Positions 52,162 to 61,819 of a stretch of 64,000 bases of DNA are shown here, in pieces. The translations under genes and the position numbers were made by a program. Positions within the stretch are counted from its first letter, which is position 1, and each line of letters starts with the position of its first letter. The notes below the pieces were generated by a model. It did no database searches. It was not told where the DNA came from and saw nothing but the letters and a program-made list of their open reading frames with translations. The DNA comes from Phascolarctobacterium sp. (GTDB taxonomy: Bacteria; Bacillota; Negativicutes; Acidaminococcales; Acidaminococcaceae): the NCBI GenBank assembly GCA_017467905.1, contig JAFUKD010000010.1, positions 25,396 to 89,395 on the forward strand, in the 5' to 3' direction.

Positions 52162-54384
52162 TCAAACCTTTTTCAGAACAGCATACTTGGTTAAAAGGCT
52201 GCGAATCCCCGCACCCGCGAACGCAACCTTCACCTCTTGCCCATCCGCAGTATTCACAACGCTCACAACCGTGCCCACGCCCCACTTAGCGTGGCTTACC
52301 TTTTCGCCTGCGCTAAAGGTGGTGCTGTTGGCACTTGCTTCCTTGGGCATGAAGCTGCTCTTCGGCTGCAGGAACCAGTTAGTATTAGTAGGACGTTCCC
52401 TACGTTGGGGCGCTGCCTGTTGGGTAACAGTGCGCTGTGCTTGGGGACGTTTAAATTCATGAATTAAATTACGTGGTACTTCCTTCAAGAAACGGGAAGG
52501 CGGATAAGAAACAGTGTGTCCAAAAATGGTACGCATACGGGCGTTACTCATAAAAAGATTGCTTTCCGCACGAGTAATGCCAACGTAGCACAAGCGACGC
52601 TCTTCCTCAATCTCTTCCTCATCCATCAAGGTACGAGCGTGGGGGAAGATACCTTCTTCCATACCAACAAGGAACACTACGGGGAACTCCAAGCCTTTTG
52701 CAGAATGGAGGGTCATCAAAGTAATTGCCTCTTCGCCCAGCTCTGCATCATCAATATCAGAAACCAAGGCTACTCTGCCCAAGAAGTTTTCCAAAGTGTC
52801 TTCTTCCTCGCCTTTGGCAAAATCTTCCGCAACAGAAAGCAGCTCCATTAAATTTTCTGCACGGCTTTGGTCTTGAGCGCTCTTGCTGTTTTGCAGCTCC
52901 TCAAGATAGCCGGTTTTATTCATTACATCATCAATAAGCTGTTTTACGGGAACTTCGCCGGAATTTGCTTCGCCCATCAATTCAAAAATGGTGCTGCTCA
53001 GTTCTTCCAGCTTGCCCACGAAGCGACTGCTCAAACCAGGCACATCACTGGAATTAGAAACAACGTCAAACAAATTCATCTCGTGTTCTTCTGAATAGGC
53101 TTGCAGCTTCGCCAAGGTTGCATCACCAATGCCACGACGAGGCACATTGATAATGCGTAGCAAGCTCAAGGAATCGTTAGGATTAAAAATTACACGCAGA
53201 TAAGCAATGATATCTTTAATTTCCTTGCGCTCGTAAAACTTGGTACCACCAACAATATTGTAGGCAATACCGCTCTTAATGAGCATTTCTTCAAATACGC
53301 GGGACTGGGTATTAGTGCGGTACAGCACTGCCATATCACCCAGCTTCATATTTTCTCTGCGTTCCAAGCCTTGCAGCTGTTCAATAACAAAGCGAGCCTC
53401 GTCACGCTCGTCAATGGCTTTAAAGTAAGTAATCTCCTTGCCATTGCCCTTGTCGGTCCACAAATTTTTAGGCTTGCGACCAGTGTTGTTATCAATAACT
53501 GCATTCGCCGCATCTAAGATAACCTGGGTGCTACGATAATTTTGTTCCAGCTTCACCAGCTTGGCTTCGGGATAATCCTTTTCAAAATCAAGAATATTAG
53601 TTATATCTGCACCGCGCCAACCGTAAATGCTTTGGTCCGCATCACCTACAACGCAAATATTTTTATGCTGTGCTGCCAAAATTTTTGTTAACAAATACTG
53701 TGCGTGGTTAGTATCCTGATATTCGTCTACCATTATATAATCAAACTTGTTCTGGTATTTAGTGCGTACTTCCTCGTTTTCTTGGAGCAGCTTCAAGGTG
53801 AGCAAAAGCAAATCGTCAAAATCAAGCGCATTATTTTGCTGTAGCTTGGCTTCATAACGCTCATAAATTTCTGCAACCTTTTTATCGTAGAAATCCACTG
53901 CCTGCTTGGCATAATCCACAGGAGAAAGCAGCTGGTTCTTAGCATTGCTAATGCGACCAAGCACACCGGAAGGCTGGTAACGCTTTTCATCCAGGTTCAG
54001 CTCCTGCAAAACCTGCTTCACCAAATTTTTAGTATCAGTTGTATCGTAAATGGCAAAATTATTAGAATAGGTACCTAATTTGTTAATTTCCATACGGAGC
54101 AGCTTGGCACAAAAAGCGTGGAAGGTATGCAGCCATACGTCCTTTGCCGCTACGCCTGCCATCTTGTCCACACGCTCGCGCATCTCTGCTGCAGCTTTAT
54201 TGGTAAAGGTAATTGCCAAAATTCTGTAGGGCAACACACCTTGATTTAACAAATGAGCAATACGACAGGTAAGCACTTTAGTTTTACCACTGCCTGCACC
54301 TGCCAAAATTAACATGGGACCGTTCACCGTTAGCACTGCATCTGCCTGCTGCGGGTTCAATCCCTTAATCGTGTCATCTACCAT
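52162..54384 (-). CDS. pcrA: ATP-dependent DNA helicase PcrA/UvrD
   Basis: SF1A 3'-5' helicase for repair and replication-fork clearance. The 740 residues show motif I AGAGSGKT (28-35), motif II VDEYQDTN near 225, motif III GDADQSIYGWRGA, motif IV LEQNYRS and VTLHSAKGLEF-type motif V/VI (as LMTLHSAKGLEFPVVF). A C-terminal PcrA tail contains GEKVSHAKWGVGTVV. ATG at 54384 is chosen over the upstream open frame, which begins with a weak codon and has no proper site. Upstream of ligA, as in Bacillus. Confidence 0.95.
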   Translation of the reverse strand: MVDDTIKGLNPQQADAVLTVNGPMLILAGAGSGKTKVLTCRIAHLLNQGVLPYRILAITFTNKAAAEMRERVDKMAGVAAKDVWLHTFHAFCAKLLRMEINKLGTYSNNFAIYDTTDTKNLVKQVLQELNLDEKRYQPSGVLGRISNAKNQLLSPVDYAKQAVDFYDKKVAEIYERYEAKLQQNNALDFDDLLLLTLKLLQENEEVRTKYQNKFDYIMVDEYQDTNHAQYLLTKILAAQHKNICVVGDADQSIYGWRGADITNILDFEKDYPEAKLVKLEQNYRSTQVILDAANAVIDNNTGRKPKNLWTDKGNGKEITYFKAIDERDEARFVIEQLQGLERRENMKLGDMAVLYRTNTQSRVFEEMLIKSGIAYNIVGGTKFYERKEIKDIIAYLRVIFNPNDSLSLLRIINVPRRGIGDATLAKLQAYSEEHEMNLFDVVSNSSDVPGLSSRFVGKLEELSSTIFELMGEANSGEVPVKQLIDDVMNKTGYLEELQNSKSAQDQSRAENLMELLSVAEDFAKGEEEDTLENFLGRVALVSDIDDAELGEEAITLMTLHSAKGLEFPVVFLVGMEEGIFPHARTLMDEEEIEEERRLCYVGITRAESNLFMSNARMRTIFGHTVSYPPSRFLKEVPRNLIHEFKRPQAQRTVTQQAAPQRRERPTNTNWFLQPKSSFMPKEASANSTTFSAGEKVSHAKWGVGTVVSVVNTADGQEVKVAFAGAGIRSLLTKYAVLKKV

Positions 54385-54578
54385 AAAAATCCCTAGACCT
54401 CCATTGGTGCTCACGCACCTAAACAACTATATTTTCTATCTACAGTCTTATTATTATAACACAGAAACGCCTGCAGGGGCACGCACCTAAAATTGTATAC
54501 ATACCAAATTTTTAACAAAGTCCCCGCAGGAATATGTTATAATAAAAAAAGTAAAAAGCTATGTCCCCCTGCGGCAAA

Positions 54579-54594
54579 TGTTTCACGTGAAACA
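54579..54594. other. parS: parS centromere site (ParB/Spo0J binding)
   Basis: TGTTTCACGTGAAACA, identical to the site at 11726. Both copies also share ATGTCCCCCT-N5-AAA immediately upstream at the same spacing, beyond the 16-bp core. Confidence 0.93.
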
Positions 54595-54629
54595 ATTTGC
54601 TTTCCGCAAATTTCTACAGAGGATTCATT

Positions 54630-55430
54630 ATGAAAGAAGCAAAACGAACTCCCTTCGTCCCTGCAGACGATTTAAGCAAGCTTTGGCGCGCCATTATTGA
54701 ATTTGATATGCTTGCCCCCGGCGACAGAATCCTGATTGGATTAAGCGGCGGCAAGGACAGTATGTTCCTGACAGCAGCCTTAGCAGAAATAAAAAAATAT
54801 TCCCCCATTCCCTTTGACCTTGCCTGCTACACAGTCAATGCCATGTTCGCACCGGATTTCCCAAAAAAGGAGCTGGAAGAATTTTGTGAGCATTATGGCT
54901 TAGAGCATTACCACGATGACGTGGACGTGAACGCTGTCTGGCAAAACAAGGGGAACACTCCCTGCTTTACCTGTGCTTATTTTAGAAGAGCGGCTACCAA
55001 TCGCAGAGCCTTAGAGCTGGGCTTCAACAAGGTTGCTCTGGCGCACCATCACGACGACGCAGTAGAAACCTTTTTTATGAACATCTTTACCAGCGGGCAG
55101 CTGCGCACATTTTTGCCTGTAACCCCTCTTTCCAGAACGGGGCTTACGGTTTTGCGCCCCTTGCTTTACTATCGGGAAAGCGAGATTAGGGAGCTTGTAA
55201 GCAAATTACAGCTAAAGCCTCTCAAAAATCCCTGCCCCTTTGACGGCTACACCACTCGCCAGGATGTGAAGGAGCATATCGCCGCCCTTAACGACCAGTA
55301 CCCGGAAGTGTACGAGCATTTGGCAGCGGCAATGCGCTGTCAGGAAAATCAGGAGCTGTGGCCTGACAAATTAAATCAAAAAGAACTGGCTCAAAAATTT
55401 AGAGCCTTCTGGAATAAGAAGAATAGATAA
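54630..55430 (+). CDS. TtcA/TilS-family PP-loop ATPase, probable tRNA 2-thiolation enzyme
   Basis: A 266-residue PP-loop enzyme with SGGKDS (39-44) and the TtcA-type cysteine pair in PCFTCAYFRRAATNRRALELG (in part), followed by ALAHHHDDAVETFF and the LRPLLYYRESEIREL and CPFDGYTTR segments. TtcA enzymes thiolate cytidine-32 in tRNA using an Fe-S cluster. The tRNA base modified here is inferred from the family. Start at 54630 with GAGG 7 nt upstream. A parS site lies 36 nt before the start. Confidence 0.83.
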   Translation: MKEAKRTPFVPADDLSKLWRAIIEFDMLAPGDRILIGLSGGKDSMFLTAALAEIKKYSPIPFDLACYTVNAMFAPDFPKKELEEFCEHYGLEHYHDDVDVNAVWQNKGNTPCFTCAYFRRAATNRRALELGFNKVALAHHHDDAVETFFMNIFTSGQLRTFLPVTPLSRTGLTVLRPLLYYRESEIRELVSKLQLKPLKNPCPFDGYTTRQDVKEHIAALNDQYPEVYEHLAAAMRCQENQELWPDKLNQKELAQKFRAFWNKKNR

Positions 55431-55433
55431 ATT

Positions 55434-55463
55434 AAGCACCGTCCACGATTGTGAGCGGTGCTT
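55434..55463. terminator. Terminator between the TtcA-like gene and map
   Basis: AAGCACCG / CGGTGCTT, perfect 8-bp stem with a 14-nt loop, then TTATTAC. It serves the two convergent genes. Confidence 0.75.
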
Positions 55464-55472
55464 ATTACATTT

Positions 55473-56285
55473 TTAGTATGTCAAAATTTCAGGACCGTTT
55501 TCGGTAATCAAAATAGTGTGCTCCCATTGGGCAGAAAGGCTGTGGTCGCTGGTGTAAACTGTCCAATCGTTAGCAGCGTCTACAAAAATGTCGCGCTTGC
55601 CTGCGTTAATCATAGGCTCAATAGTGATAATCATACCGGGAACAAGCAGCATGCCTGTTCCGCGCTTGCCAACGTGACAAACGAATGGTTCTTCGTGGAA
55701 CTCTACGCCCACGCCATGACCGCCAAATTCTTCAACAACACTGTAGCCATGCTTTCTTGCCAGCTGGGAAACGGCAGCACCAATGTCGCCTACAGTACCC
55801 CAAGCCTTGGCAGCCTCAATGCCACGCTTCAAACATTCCTTGGTAATATTCACCAGCTTTTCAGCTTTGGGAGTAACCTTGCCAATCATAAACATACGTG
55901 AAGCATCTGCGTAGTAGCCATTAAAAATGGTAGAAACGTCTACATTGACAATGTCCCCGCTTTTCAGCACGTCATGTTCACTGGGAATACCGTGGCACAC
56001 CTGGTCGTTAATGGAAGTGCACACACTTTTCGGAAAGCCGCAAAAGCCAAGAGGAGCAGGCACTGCACCTTGAGCAATGGTGTAGTCATAAACAATCTTG
56101 TCAATATCTGCAGTGGTCATACCTGCCTTAATATGTTTGGCAACCTCGTCCAAAACAGCAGTGTTAATTTCGCAAGCCTTGCGGATGCCCTCAATCTGTT
56201 CCGGAGTTTTAATCATATCCAGATCAGGAACTTCAAAGCCTTTGGCTCTATATTCTTCAATTTTATCTACGATACGTTGATCCAT
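55473..56285 (-). CDS. map: Methionine aminopeptidase, type I
   Basis: Cotranslational enzyme that removes the initiator Met. The 270 residues include CTSINDQVCHGIPSEHDVL, the metal ligands Asp in VNVDVSTIFNGYYADASRMF, His in EFGGHGVGVEFHEEP and Glu in ITIEPMIN and QWEHTILIT. It is about 20 residues longer than the minimal enzyme at the N-terminus. Single gene, convergent with the TtcA-like gene. Confidence 0.95.
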   Translation of the reverse strand: MDQRIVDKIEEYRAKGFEVPDLDMIKTPEQIEGIRKACEINTAVLDEVAKHIKAGMTTADIDKIVYDYTIAQGAVPAPLGFCGFPKSVCTSINDQVCHGIPSEHDVLKSGDIVNVDVSTIFNGYYADASRMFMIGKVTPKAEKLVNITKECLKRGIEAAKAWGTVGDIGAAVSQLARKHGYSVVEEFGGHGVGVEFHEEPFVCHVGKRGTGMLLVPGMIITIEPMINAGKRDIFVDAANDWTVYTSDHSLSAQWEHTILITENGPEILTY

Positions 56286-56424
56286 TTCAATTCTCCTTAA
56301 ATTACATTTCTAACATTGTATTATATCACAAATTATTCTTCTCGAAATAAATTTATTATGACATTGCTCGTTGCATATGTTAAAATACCTTATGTGATTA
56401 TTTAATTTTAGAGAGGAATTTTAT

Positions 56425-57069
56425 ATGGAAGCTTATCTTATGCAATTTGTAGATCTGGTACTTCATCTGGACAAGCATTTGCCTGCCATTATGGAAGCCT
56501 ATGGTCATTTCATTTACGCAATTTTATTTTTAGTAGTGTTCTGCGAAACCGGTTTGGTAGTTACCCCCTTCCTCCCCGGTGATTCCCTGCTTTTCGCCTG
56601 CGGCGCTTTGGCGGCCACTTCTCCTGACGGCATGAACATTACAATTATTACAGGCATTTTCTTAGTAAGCGCTGTTTTAGGTGATGCCACCAACTATTTT
56701 ATAGGCGAGAAGGCGGGCATAGCCATAATAAATTCTAAGCGAGGCATCATCAAGCCGGAGCATATCCAAAAGGCTCACGAATTTTACGAAAAACATGGTC
56801 ACAAGGCAATCGTCTTGGCGCGCTTCGTTCCCATCGTCCGCACCTTTGCCCCCTTCGTTGCAGGCATTGGCAAAATGCATTACGCAACCTTTGCCCGCTA
56901 CAATGTTGTTGGCGCAATTATTTGGGTAACTCTGTTCGTAGGTGGCGGTTACTTCTTTGGTAACATTCCCTTCGTAAAACAAAACTTCCCCATCGTAACC
57001 CTAAGCATCGTAGCACTTTCTGTAATGCCCATTGTTATTGAGTTCGTTAAGGCACATCTTAGAAAATAA
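56425..57069 (+). CDS. DedA-family membrane protein
   Basis: A 214-residue integral membrane protein of the DedA/SNARE-associated family, implicated in lipid flipping and membrane homeostasis. It has the conserved ETGLVVTPFLPGDSLLFACG, the ARFVPIVRTFAPFVAGIGKM signature with its essential Arg, Pro and Gly residues, and about five helices. A GAGAGGA site precedes the ATG. Monocistronic as far as visible. Confidence 0.92.
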   Translation: MEAYLMQFVDLVLHLDKHLPAIMEAYGHFIYAILFLVVFCETGLVVTPFLPGDSLLFACGALAATSPDGMNITIITGIFLVSAVLGDATNYFIGEKAGIAIINSKRGIIKPEHIQKAHEFYEKHGHKAIVLARFVPIVRTFAPFVAGIGKMHYATFARYNVVGAIIWVTLFVGGGYFFGNIPFVKQNFPIVTLSIVALSVMPIVIEFVKAHLRK

Positions 57070-57074
57070 TCTTG

Positions 57075-57184
57075 ACCCCTTTAGTCAAATTCGCTATCGC
57101 TCATTGACAGCTTCCCCATAGGGGACTCCTTCACAAGCCTGCCCCTTGGGGGAAGGTGGAACGCACAGCGTGTCGAAAGAGGGA
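57075..57184 (+). repeat. Dispersed palindromic repeat, family 2, copy d (extended)
   Basis: Starts CCCCTTTAGTCAAATTCGC, then CATTGACAGCTTCCCCATAGGGGA. It is followed by a second module AGCCTGCCCCTTGGGGGAAGGTGG and ends ACGCACAGCGTGTCGAAAGAGGG, with small hairpins CCCC/GGGG in each module. Located between dedA and the aldolase gene. The first module matches copies at 27321, 32550 and 51853; the second module is unique to this copy. Confidence 0.6.
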
Positions 57185-57215
57185 TAGCAACATTATAAAA
57201 GGAAGAGTGATATAA

Positions 57216-58250
57216 ATGTACTGTTTCAATAGTGACTACACCGAAGGCTGTCATCCTGCCATCTTAGAAAAATTGATTGAAACCAATATGGTGCAAACCA
57301 CCGGTTATGGAATGGACGCTTACTGCGACGAAGCACGCCAGCTGGTTAAAGAAGCCTGCAACCGTCCCGACGCAGATGTACATTTTTTAGTTGGCGGTAC
57401 TCAAACTAATCTTACAATTATCGCCGCTTCCCTGCGTCCCCACCAAGCAGTTATCGCTACTAATCTTAGCCACATCAACACTCACGAAGGCGGTGCTATC
57501 GAGCACATTGGCCATCGCATTCTGGCGTTGCCCACTACAGATGGCAAGCTTACTGCCGAACAGGTAGCTGCAGAATGGAAGAAGTACGATACTGACCCTG
57601 CGCGCGAGCACTGGGCACAGCCGAAGATGGTTTACATCTCCCAATCTACAGAAATCGGGAGCATGTACACCAAGGCAGAGCTAAAAGCCTTGTACGCAAC
57701 CTGTAAGGAAATTGGCTTGTTCCTTTTCATTGACGGCGCACGTCTTGGTTACGCGCTGGGTTCTCCCGATAGCGATTTAACCTTGGAGGACGTGGCAAAC
57801 AACTGCGACGTGTTCTACATTGGCGGAACTAAATGTGGCTTGCTCTTTGGTGAAGCAGTTGTAATTTTAAATGATGCCATCAAGCCGGACTTCCGCACCA
57901 TTGCTAAACAAAACGGTGCTATTTTGGCAAAGGGTCGCCTCCTTGGCTTGCAGTTCGGTACAATAATGAAGGATAATCTCTACATTGAAATCTGTCGCCA
58001 CGCAACAGAGCAGGCTTACCAGATACGCGATGCCTTTTTGGCTAATGGCTTCAAGCTCATTACAGAATCTCCCACCAATCAGCAATTTGTAATTTTAACT
58101 CCCGCTCAATACGAAAAGCTAAGCCAAGAATTTGTTTTGAGCCTTATCGAATACTTGCCCGACGGTAATTACAACGCACGTATTTGTACCAGCTGGGCAA
58201 CTAAGGACGAAGAAGTAGCTAAGCTTATCGCCATGATTCCGGAGCTGTGA
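57216..58250 (+). CDS. ltaE: Low-specificity L-threonine aldolase-type PLP enzyme
   Basis: A 344-residue fold-type I PLP enzyme of the threonine aldolase/beta-eliminating lyase family. It has the N-terminal SDYTEGCHPAIL and FLVGGTQTNLTII, an Asp in LFLFIDGARLGYALGS that binds the pyridine N, and the Schiff-base Lys in FYIGGTKCGLLFGEA. It would cleave threonine or allo-threonine to glycine and acetaldehyde. The azlCD exporter genes follow 7 nt later, so the three may form an operon. Confidence 0.88.
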   Translation: MYCFNSDYTEGCHPAILEKLIETNMVQTTGYGMDAYCDEARQLVKEACNRPDADVHFLVGGTQTNLTIIAASLRPHQAVIATNLSHINTHEGGAIEHIGHRILALPTTDGKLTAEQVAAEWKKYDTDPAREHWAQPKMVYISQSTEIGSMYTKAELKALYATCKEIGLFLFIDGARLGYALGSPDSDLTLEDVANNCDVFYIGGTKCGLLFGEAVVILNDAIKPDFRTIAKQNGAILAKGRLLGLQFGTIMKDNLYIEICRHATEQAYQIRDAFLANGFKLITESPTNQQFVILTPAQYEKLSQEFVLSLIEYLPDGNYNARICTSWATKDEEVAKLIAMIPEL

Positions 58251-58257
58251 TTGCCCT

Positions 58258-58971
58258 ATGTCAAATTCTAATTTCAAAACAGAATTTATAAATGGTATGC
58301 GGGCAGGCTCTCCCATCATCTTCGGTTTCATCCCCGTTGGTATCGCCTTTGCCATTATGGCTCGCCAGGCAGGCTTTTCCATTTTGCAAACCTGTGGCTT
58401 TTCCATAAATGTTTATGCCGGAGCCAGCCAGATGATGGCAGTGGGCATGCACAATCAGGGCGCAAGCATCTTCGCCATAATTTTAGCAACCTTCTTTTTA
58501 AACTTTAGGCATTTAATTATGAGCACCTGCGTTTTCGAGCGTATGCAGCCTGCTTCATCCAAGCTTAAACTTTTGGCAAGCTTTGGCGTCACCGATGAAT
58601 CCTTTGCCCTTTTCACCACAGAAAAAGAAGAAAGGTGTACCATCGCATATTTCTTAGGAATGAACTGCGTCATGTACACCTCTTGGAATTTGGGCACTTG
58701 CATTGGCGCTATCGCCTCCGACTTTTTGCCGGTGATTATCACCGCCAGCTTCGGCATTGCCTTTTACGCTATGTTCATTGCCCTTTTGACTCCTAATATT
58801 AAAACCAACTTCCGTTTGGGAATTTTGGTAGTGCTTACCGCCATCTGCAACACAGCACTTGTGCAGATAATACCTCCCAGCTGGGCAATGATTATTTCTA
58901 CATTAGTATGTGCTTTCATTGGCATCTTCACCGTTGATTTAGATAGCAAGGAGGAGCCCGCCAATGAATAG
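58258..58971 (+). CDS. azlC: AzlC-family branched-chain amino acid exporter, large subunit
   Basis: A 237-residue membrane protein with the AzlC pattern (GSPIIFGFIPVGIAFAIMARQAG, the ASQMMAVGM segment, and TWNLGTCIGAI-like GTCIGAIASD). In Bacillus AzlC works with AzlD in export of branched-chain amino acids and azaleucine. It overlaps azlD by 8 bases. Contains about seven helices. Confidence 0.92.
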   Translation: MSNSNFKTEFINGMRAGSPIIFGFIPVGIAFAIMARQAGFSILQTCGFSINVYAGASQMMAVGMHNQGASIFAIILATFFLNFRHLIMSTCVFERMQPASSKLKLLASFGVTDESFALFTTEKEERCTIAYFLGMNCVMYTSWNLGTCIGAIASDFLPVIITASFGIAFYAMFIALLTPNIKTNFRLGILVVLTAICNTALVQIIPPSWAMIISTLVCAFIGIFTVDLDSKEEPANE

Positions 58972-59275
58972 TACGGAATATATACTTTTAATTTTGGGAA
59001 TGACCCTTGTAACCTACATCCCCCGTATGCTCCCCGCCTTCCTTATTGATAAGATGCGCTTCGGGGCCAAGTCAGAAAAATTTTTGCGGCTCATTCCCTA
59101 CACCGCCATCTCTGCTCTCGTTTTTCCCGGAGTCTTTTTCGTTGACGGAGCAAACCCTTTAATAGGAATTATAGGTGCGCTCACAGCAGGCATTTTGGCT
59201 TGGCGTCGCTTCCCCGTAATTGCCTGCGTGCTTGCTTCCATAGCCGTAAACTTTTTACAATACTCTTTTTTATAA
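58964..59275 (+). CDS. azlD: AzlD-family branched-chain amino acid exporter, small subunit
   Basis: A 103-residue membrane protein with the AzlD signature YIPRMLPAFLIDKM and about four helices. Its start lies inside the end of azlC and its stop overlaps the 3' end of the convergent alaX gene by six bases. Confidence 0.92.
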   Translation: MNSTEYILLILGMTLVTYIPRMLPAFLIDKMRFGAKSEKFLRLIPYTAISALVFPGVFFVDGANPLIGIIGALTAGILAWRRFPVIACVLASIAVNFLQYSFL

Positions 59276-60463
59276 TGCTTTAAGCTGGGCTACAACAAGG
59301 TCCAGCTTTTCTTGCCAATTAGGGCAAAAATCTGCGCCACCTTGTGCGCCATCAGGCTTGCCACCACCGCGGCCGCCAAAAGTATCGTTTAACAGCTTAA
59401 TGTAGGCGCGGCAATCTCCTGTCGTGTTCTTGCCTACGGTTACAAAATAACTGATGCGCTCAGGCTGCACTGCCAAAATTACGCTAATAGTATTTTCCAA
59501 AGCGCCAACCTTGGGCAAAAGGCTCTTGCCAATCTTTGCATCATCTAAAATCAAGGGCATCACCTTCGCGCCATCAGCGCGGGTTTCTGCTGCTGCTAAA
59601 ACTTCTTGGATTTCTATATCCAGAAGCTTGGCAGTTTTTTCTTTTAAGGCTTCCTGCAAGCCTGCAATTTCTTCCTTCATCTTAGTATAACGCTCAGGCA
59701 CTTCTTCCACCTTAGAAGAAAGGTCTGCAGCAATGTTATGAAGGATGCGGTTCTTCTTGGCGTAATCAGCCATAGCACGTCCGCCACACAAAAGTTCCAA
59801 GCGTTGCCCTTGCTTGCGACGTTCCGCACGAATAATTTTTACGCAGCCAACCATGCCCGTAAAAGGCGGATGCGTTCCGCAGCAGGTGCAAACGTCAGCG
59901 CCTTCCACCGCCACAATGCGCAGAATGCCTTTCAAATTGCTGTTGAACTTGCGCATGGGAAGCTTCGCCGCCTCTTCGCTTTCCAAATTCAGCACGTTGA
60001 TGGGACGGTTATCCCAAATAATAGCGTTAGTCGCCTGCTCCACCTGCAGTAATTCTTCTTCCGTAAGCGCCTTATCCAAATCTACAGTTACAGTGTCCTC
60101 ATTCATATGAAAGCCAATATTATTGGAATCAAAAAGCTTCCAGCACACGAAGGACAGAATGTGCTCGCCACAATGCTGTTGCATTCTGTCAAGGCGCACC
60201 TTCCAGTCCAAGGTTACTTCAACTTTTGCGCCCACTTCCAACGCCATATCACATTCGTGCCAAACGCAACCTTCCTTTTCAAAAGCGTGCAGTACATTGG
60301 CAGCACCAAGCTTGCCCCTATCACTTAATTGACCGCCACCTTCCGGAAAGATTACGGTTTTATCCAACTTAACTAAAAATTTGCCGTCCTTTTCCTCGCA
60401 GGCAAGTACGGTAGCCTTACAGCTTTTAAGCATTACATTATCATTATACAATTTTTCAGTCAT
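59270..60463 (-). CDS. alaX: AlaX-type alanyl-tRNA editing protein with DHHA1 domain
   Basis: A 397-residue trans-editing protein that hydrolyses mischarged Ser-tRNA(Ala) or Gly-tRNA(Ala). The zinc site is visible as QQHCGEHILS (HxxxH) and CTCCGTHPPFTG (CxxxH). The second half is the DHHA1 domain with FGGRGGGKPDGAQGG. This is the long AlaX-L form, made of the editing domain and C-terminal Ala domain of AlaRS without the synthetase core. Convergent with azlD. Confidence 0.9.
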   Translation of the reverse strand: MTEKLYNDNVMLKSCKATVLACEEKDGKFLVKLDKTVIFPEGGGQLSDRGKLGAANVLHAFEKEGCVWHECDMALEVGAKVEVTLDWKVRLDRMQQHCGEHILSFVCWKLFDSNNIGFHMNEDTVTVDLDKALTEEELLQVEQATNAIIWDNRPINVLNLESEEAAKLPMRKFNSNLKGILRIVAVEGADVCTCCGTHPPFTGMVGCVKIIRAERRKQGQRLELLCGGRAMADYAKKNRILHNIAADLSSKVEEVPERYTKMKEEIAGLQEALKEKTAKLLDIEIQEVLAAAETRADGAKVMPLILDDAKIGKSLLPKVGALENTISVILAVQPERISYFVTVGKNTTGDCRAYIKLLNDTFGGRGGGKPDGAQGGADFCPNWQEKLDLVVAQLKAL

Positions 60464-60568
60464 GACTAATTCTCCTCAAAATCCGGTATGTTGCTTCAAC
60501 ATTATCTATGTTATAATAGTTTTGCTGTTTAAGCAAATTTTTAAGCTAATCTTTTTGAGGAGTACCCT

Positions 60569-61225
60569 ATGTTTAAAAATATACTTTTTGATTTAGACGG
60601 AACCTTAACGGATTCTTCCGAAGGCATTACAAAAAGCATGCAGGCAGCCTTGCGCGCCATAGGCATTGACGAGCCTGATTTAAAAGAGCTGTATAAATTT
60701 ATTGGACCGCCCTTGCGTGGCAGCATGGTTAAATTTTACGGTTCTTCTCCCGAAGAAGTAAACACTGCTCTGGAAGTTTATCGCGAGCGTTACACCAAAG
60801 TTGGTTGGGCAGAAAACAAGGCTTATCCCGGAATGGTAGAGCTTGTTCGCGATTTGCAAGCCGCAGGTTTCAGAACAGGTATGTGTACCGCAAAACCGGA
60901 ATTCTTCGCCGTACCCATTGCGGAAAAGTTCGGTTACAAGCCTTATCTTGAAACAATCACCGGCGCAACCTTAGACGGAAGCATGGACGACAAGGCGCAA
61001 GTTGTGGAGCTGTCCCTGCAAAAATGGAACATCAGTACCGAAGCTGATAAGGAAACCATTGTCCTTGTAGGCGACAGACGTGAGGACGTGCTGGCGGCAC
61101 ACGCCAATGGCATCAAGTGTATTGGCGTAGGCTACGGCTTTGGAAGTTACGAGGAGCTTTCCGAGGTGGGCGTGGATTACTGGGTAGAAACAGTAGAGGA
61201 TTTACGCAAATTCTTTTTAGGATAA
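60569..61225 (+). CDS. HAD-family hydrolase, phosphoglycolate phosphatase-like
   Basis: A 218-residue HAD protein: nucleophile motif FDLDGTLTDS (residues 7-16), a helical cap (SEGITKSMQAALRAIGIDEP), motif II MCTAKP, a Lys in KPYLE and motif IV VGDRREDVLAAHANG. It belongs to the Gph/5'-nucleotidase-like group; the substrate is probably a small phosphate ester. ATG follows TTTTTGAGGAG. Confidence 0.88.
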   Translation: MFKNILFDLDGTLTDSSEGITKSMQAALRAIGIDEPDLKELYKFIGPPLRGSMVKFYGSSPEEVNTALEVYRERYTKVGWAENKAYPGMVELVRDLQAAGFRTGMCTAKPEFFAVPIAEKFGYKPYLETITGATLDGSMDDKAQVVELSLQKWNISTEADKETIVLVGDRREDVLAAHANGIKCIGVGYGFGSYEELSEVGVDYWVETVEDLRKFFLG

Positions 61226-61242
61226 TACCTGTATAAAAAATT

Positions 61243-61293
61243 AGAAGTGATATTGAGAATGTATGAAACATTTTCAGTATCACTTCTTTTTTA
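61243..61293. terminator. Terminator after the HAD gene
   Basis: AGAAGTGATA / TATCACTTCT with inner TGA / TCA pairing, then TTTTTT on the plus side. Confidence 0.8.
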
Positions 61294-61309
61294 TTATGCC
61301 CTCATAAAA

Positions 61310-61768
61310 TTAAGATATGTCATAACAGGATATCTTATAAATAGCATCAAAATCAGTTATATATTCATTTGCCTGTACCATTTTTTCAGGATATTCCTTA
61401 GCAATAAAGTTCATCAAGGATTTACCGGTAATATAAACCTCTCTATTACAAGCAAAGGCTCTTTCAGTTCTTAATGCATCTAAAATACCCTTATCTACTA
61501 AATCCGAAAATCTAATTACAGCAGCAACACCCGTTCCAAACGTCATTATATACTTTTCGTCTAAATACACACCAACATTACATTCTGTAATAACAATGTC
61601 GTTAGGATCACTTATAAATTCTTTTTTTGCTTTCAACTTGCCAACTCTTTCAAATTCCTTATGTCTTTCATTATATTGAACGGTATACTCATCTTGGAAT
61701 ACATCACTATAATATTCTTCCCAAGCACAACATCTACCTGTTCCCATTTCATCACCAGCCATGTACAT
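61310..61768 (-). CDS. 152-residue protein of unknown function, possibly the 3' part of a broken gene
   Basis: No family recognised. Neutral soluble protein with EFISDPNDIVITECNVGVYLDEKY and a C-terminal helix. The nominal ATG (61768) has no good ribosome-binding site. The same frame continues upstream without a stop through a Cys-rich segment (CYRDHKVCKPNCNGC) to the TAA of the DNA-glycosylase-like ORF at 61820, with no start codon in between. Either it uses a non-standard start, or the two ORFs were once one protein and a nonsense mutation now separates them. AT-rich codon use, like its neighbours. Confidence 0.5.
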   Translation of the reverse strand: MYMAGDEMGTGRCCAWEEYYSDVFQDEYTVQYNERHKEFERVGKLKAKKEFISDPNDIVITECNVGVYLDEKYIMTFGTGVAAVIRFSDLVDKGILDALRTERAFACNREVYITGKSLMNFIAKEYPEKMVQANEYITDFDAIYKISCYDIS

Positions 61769-61819
61769 ACATCCATTACAATTAGGTTTACATACTTTAT
61801 GGTCTCGATAACAGTAGAT

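Noticed and set aside
61243..61293. Another stop-linked element, because it starts TTAGAAGTGA
   Set aside because: Apart from TTAGAAGTG the core blocks are missing and the structure is a simple terminator.
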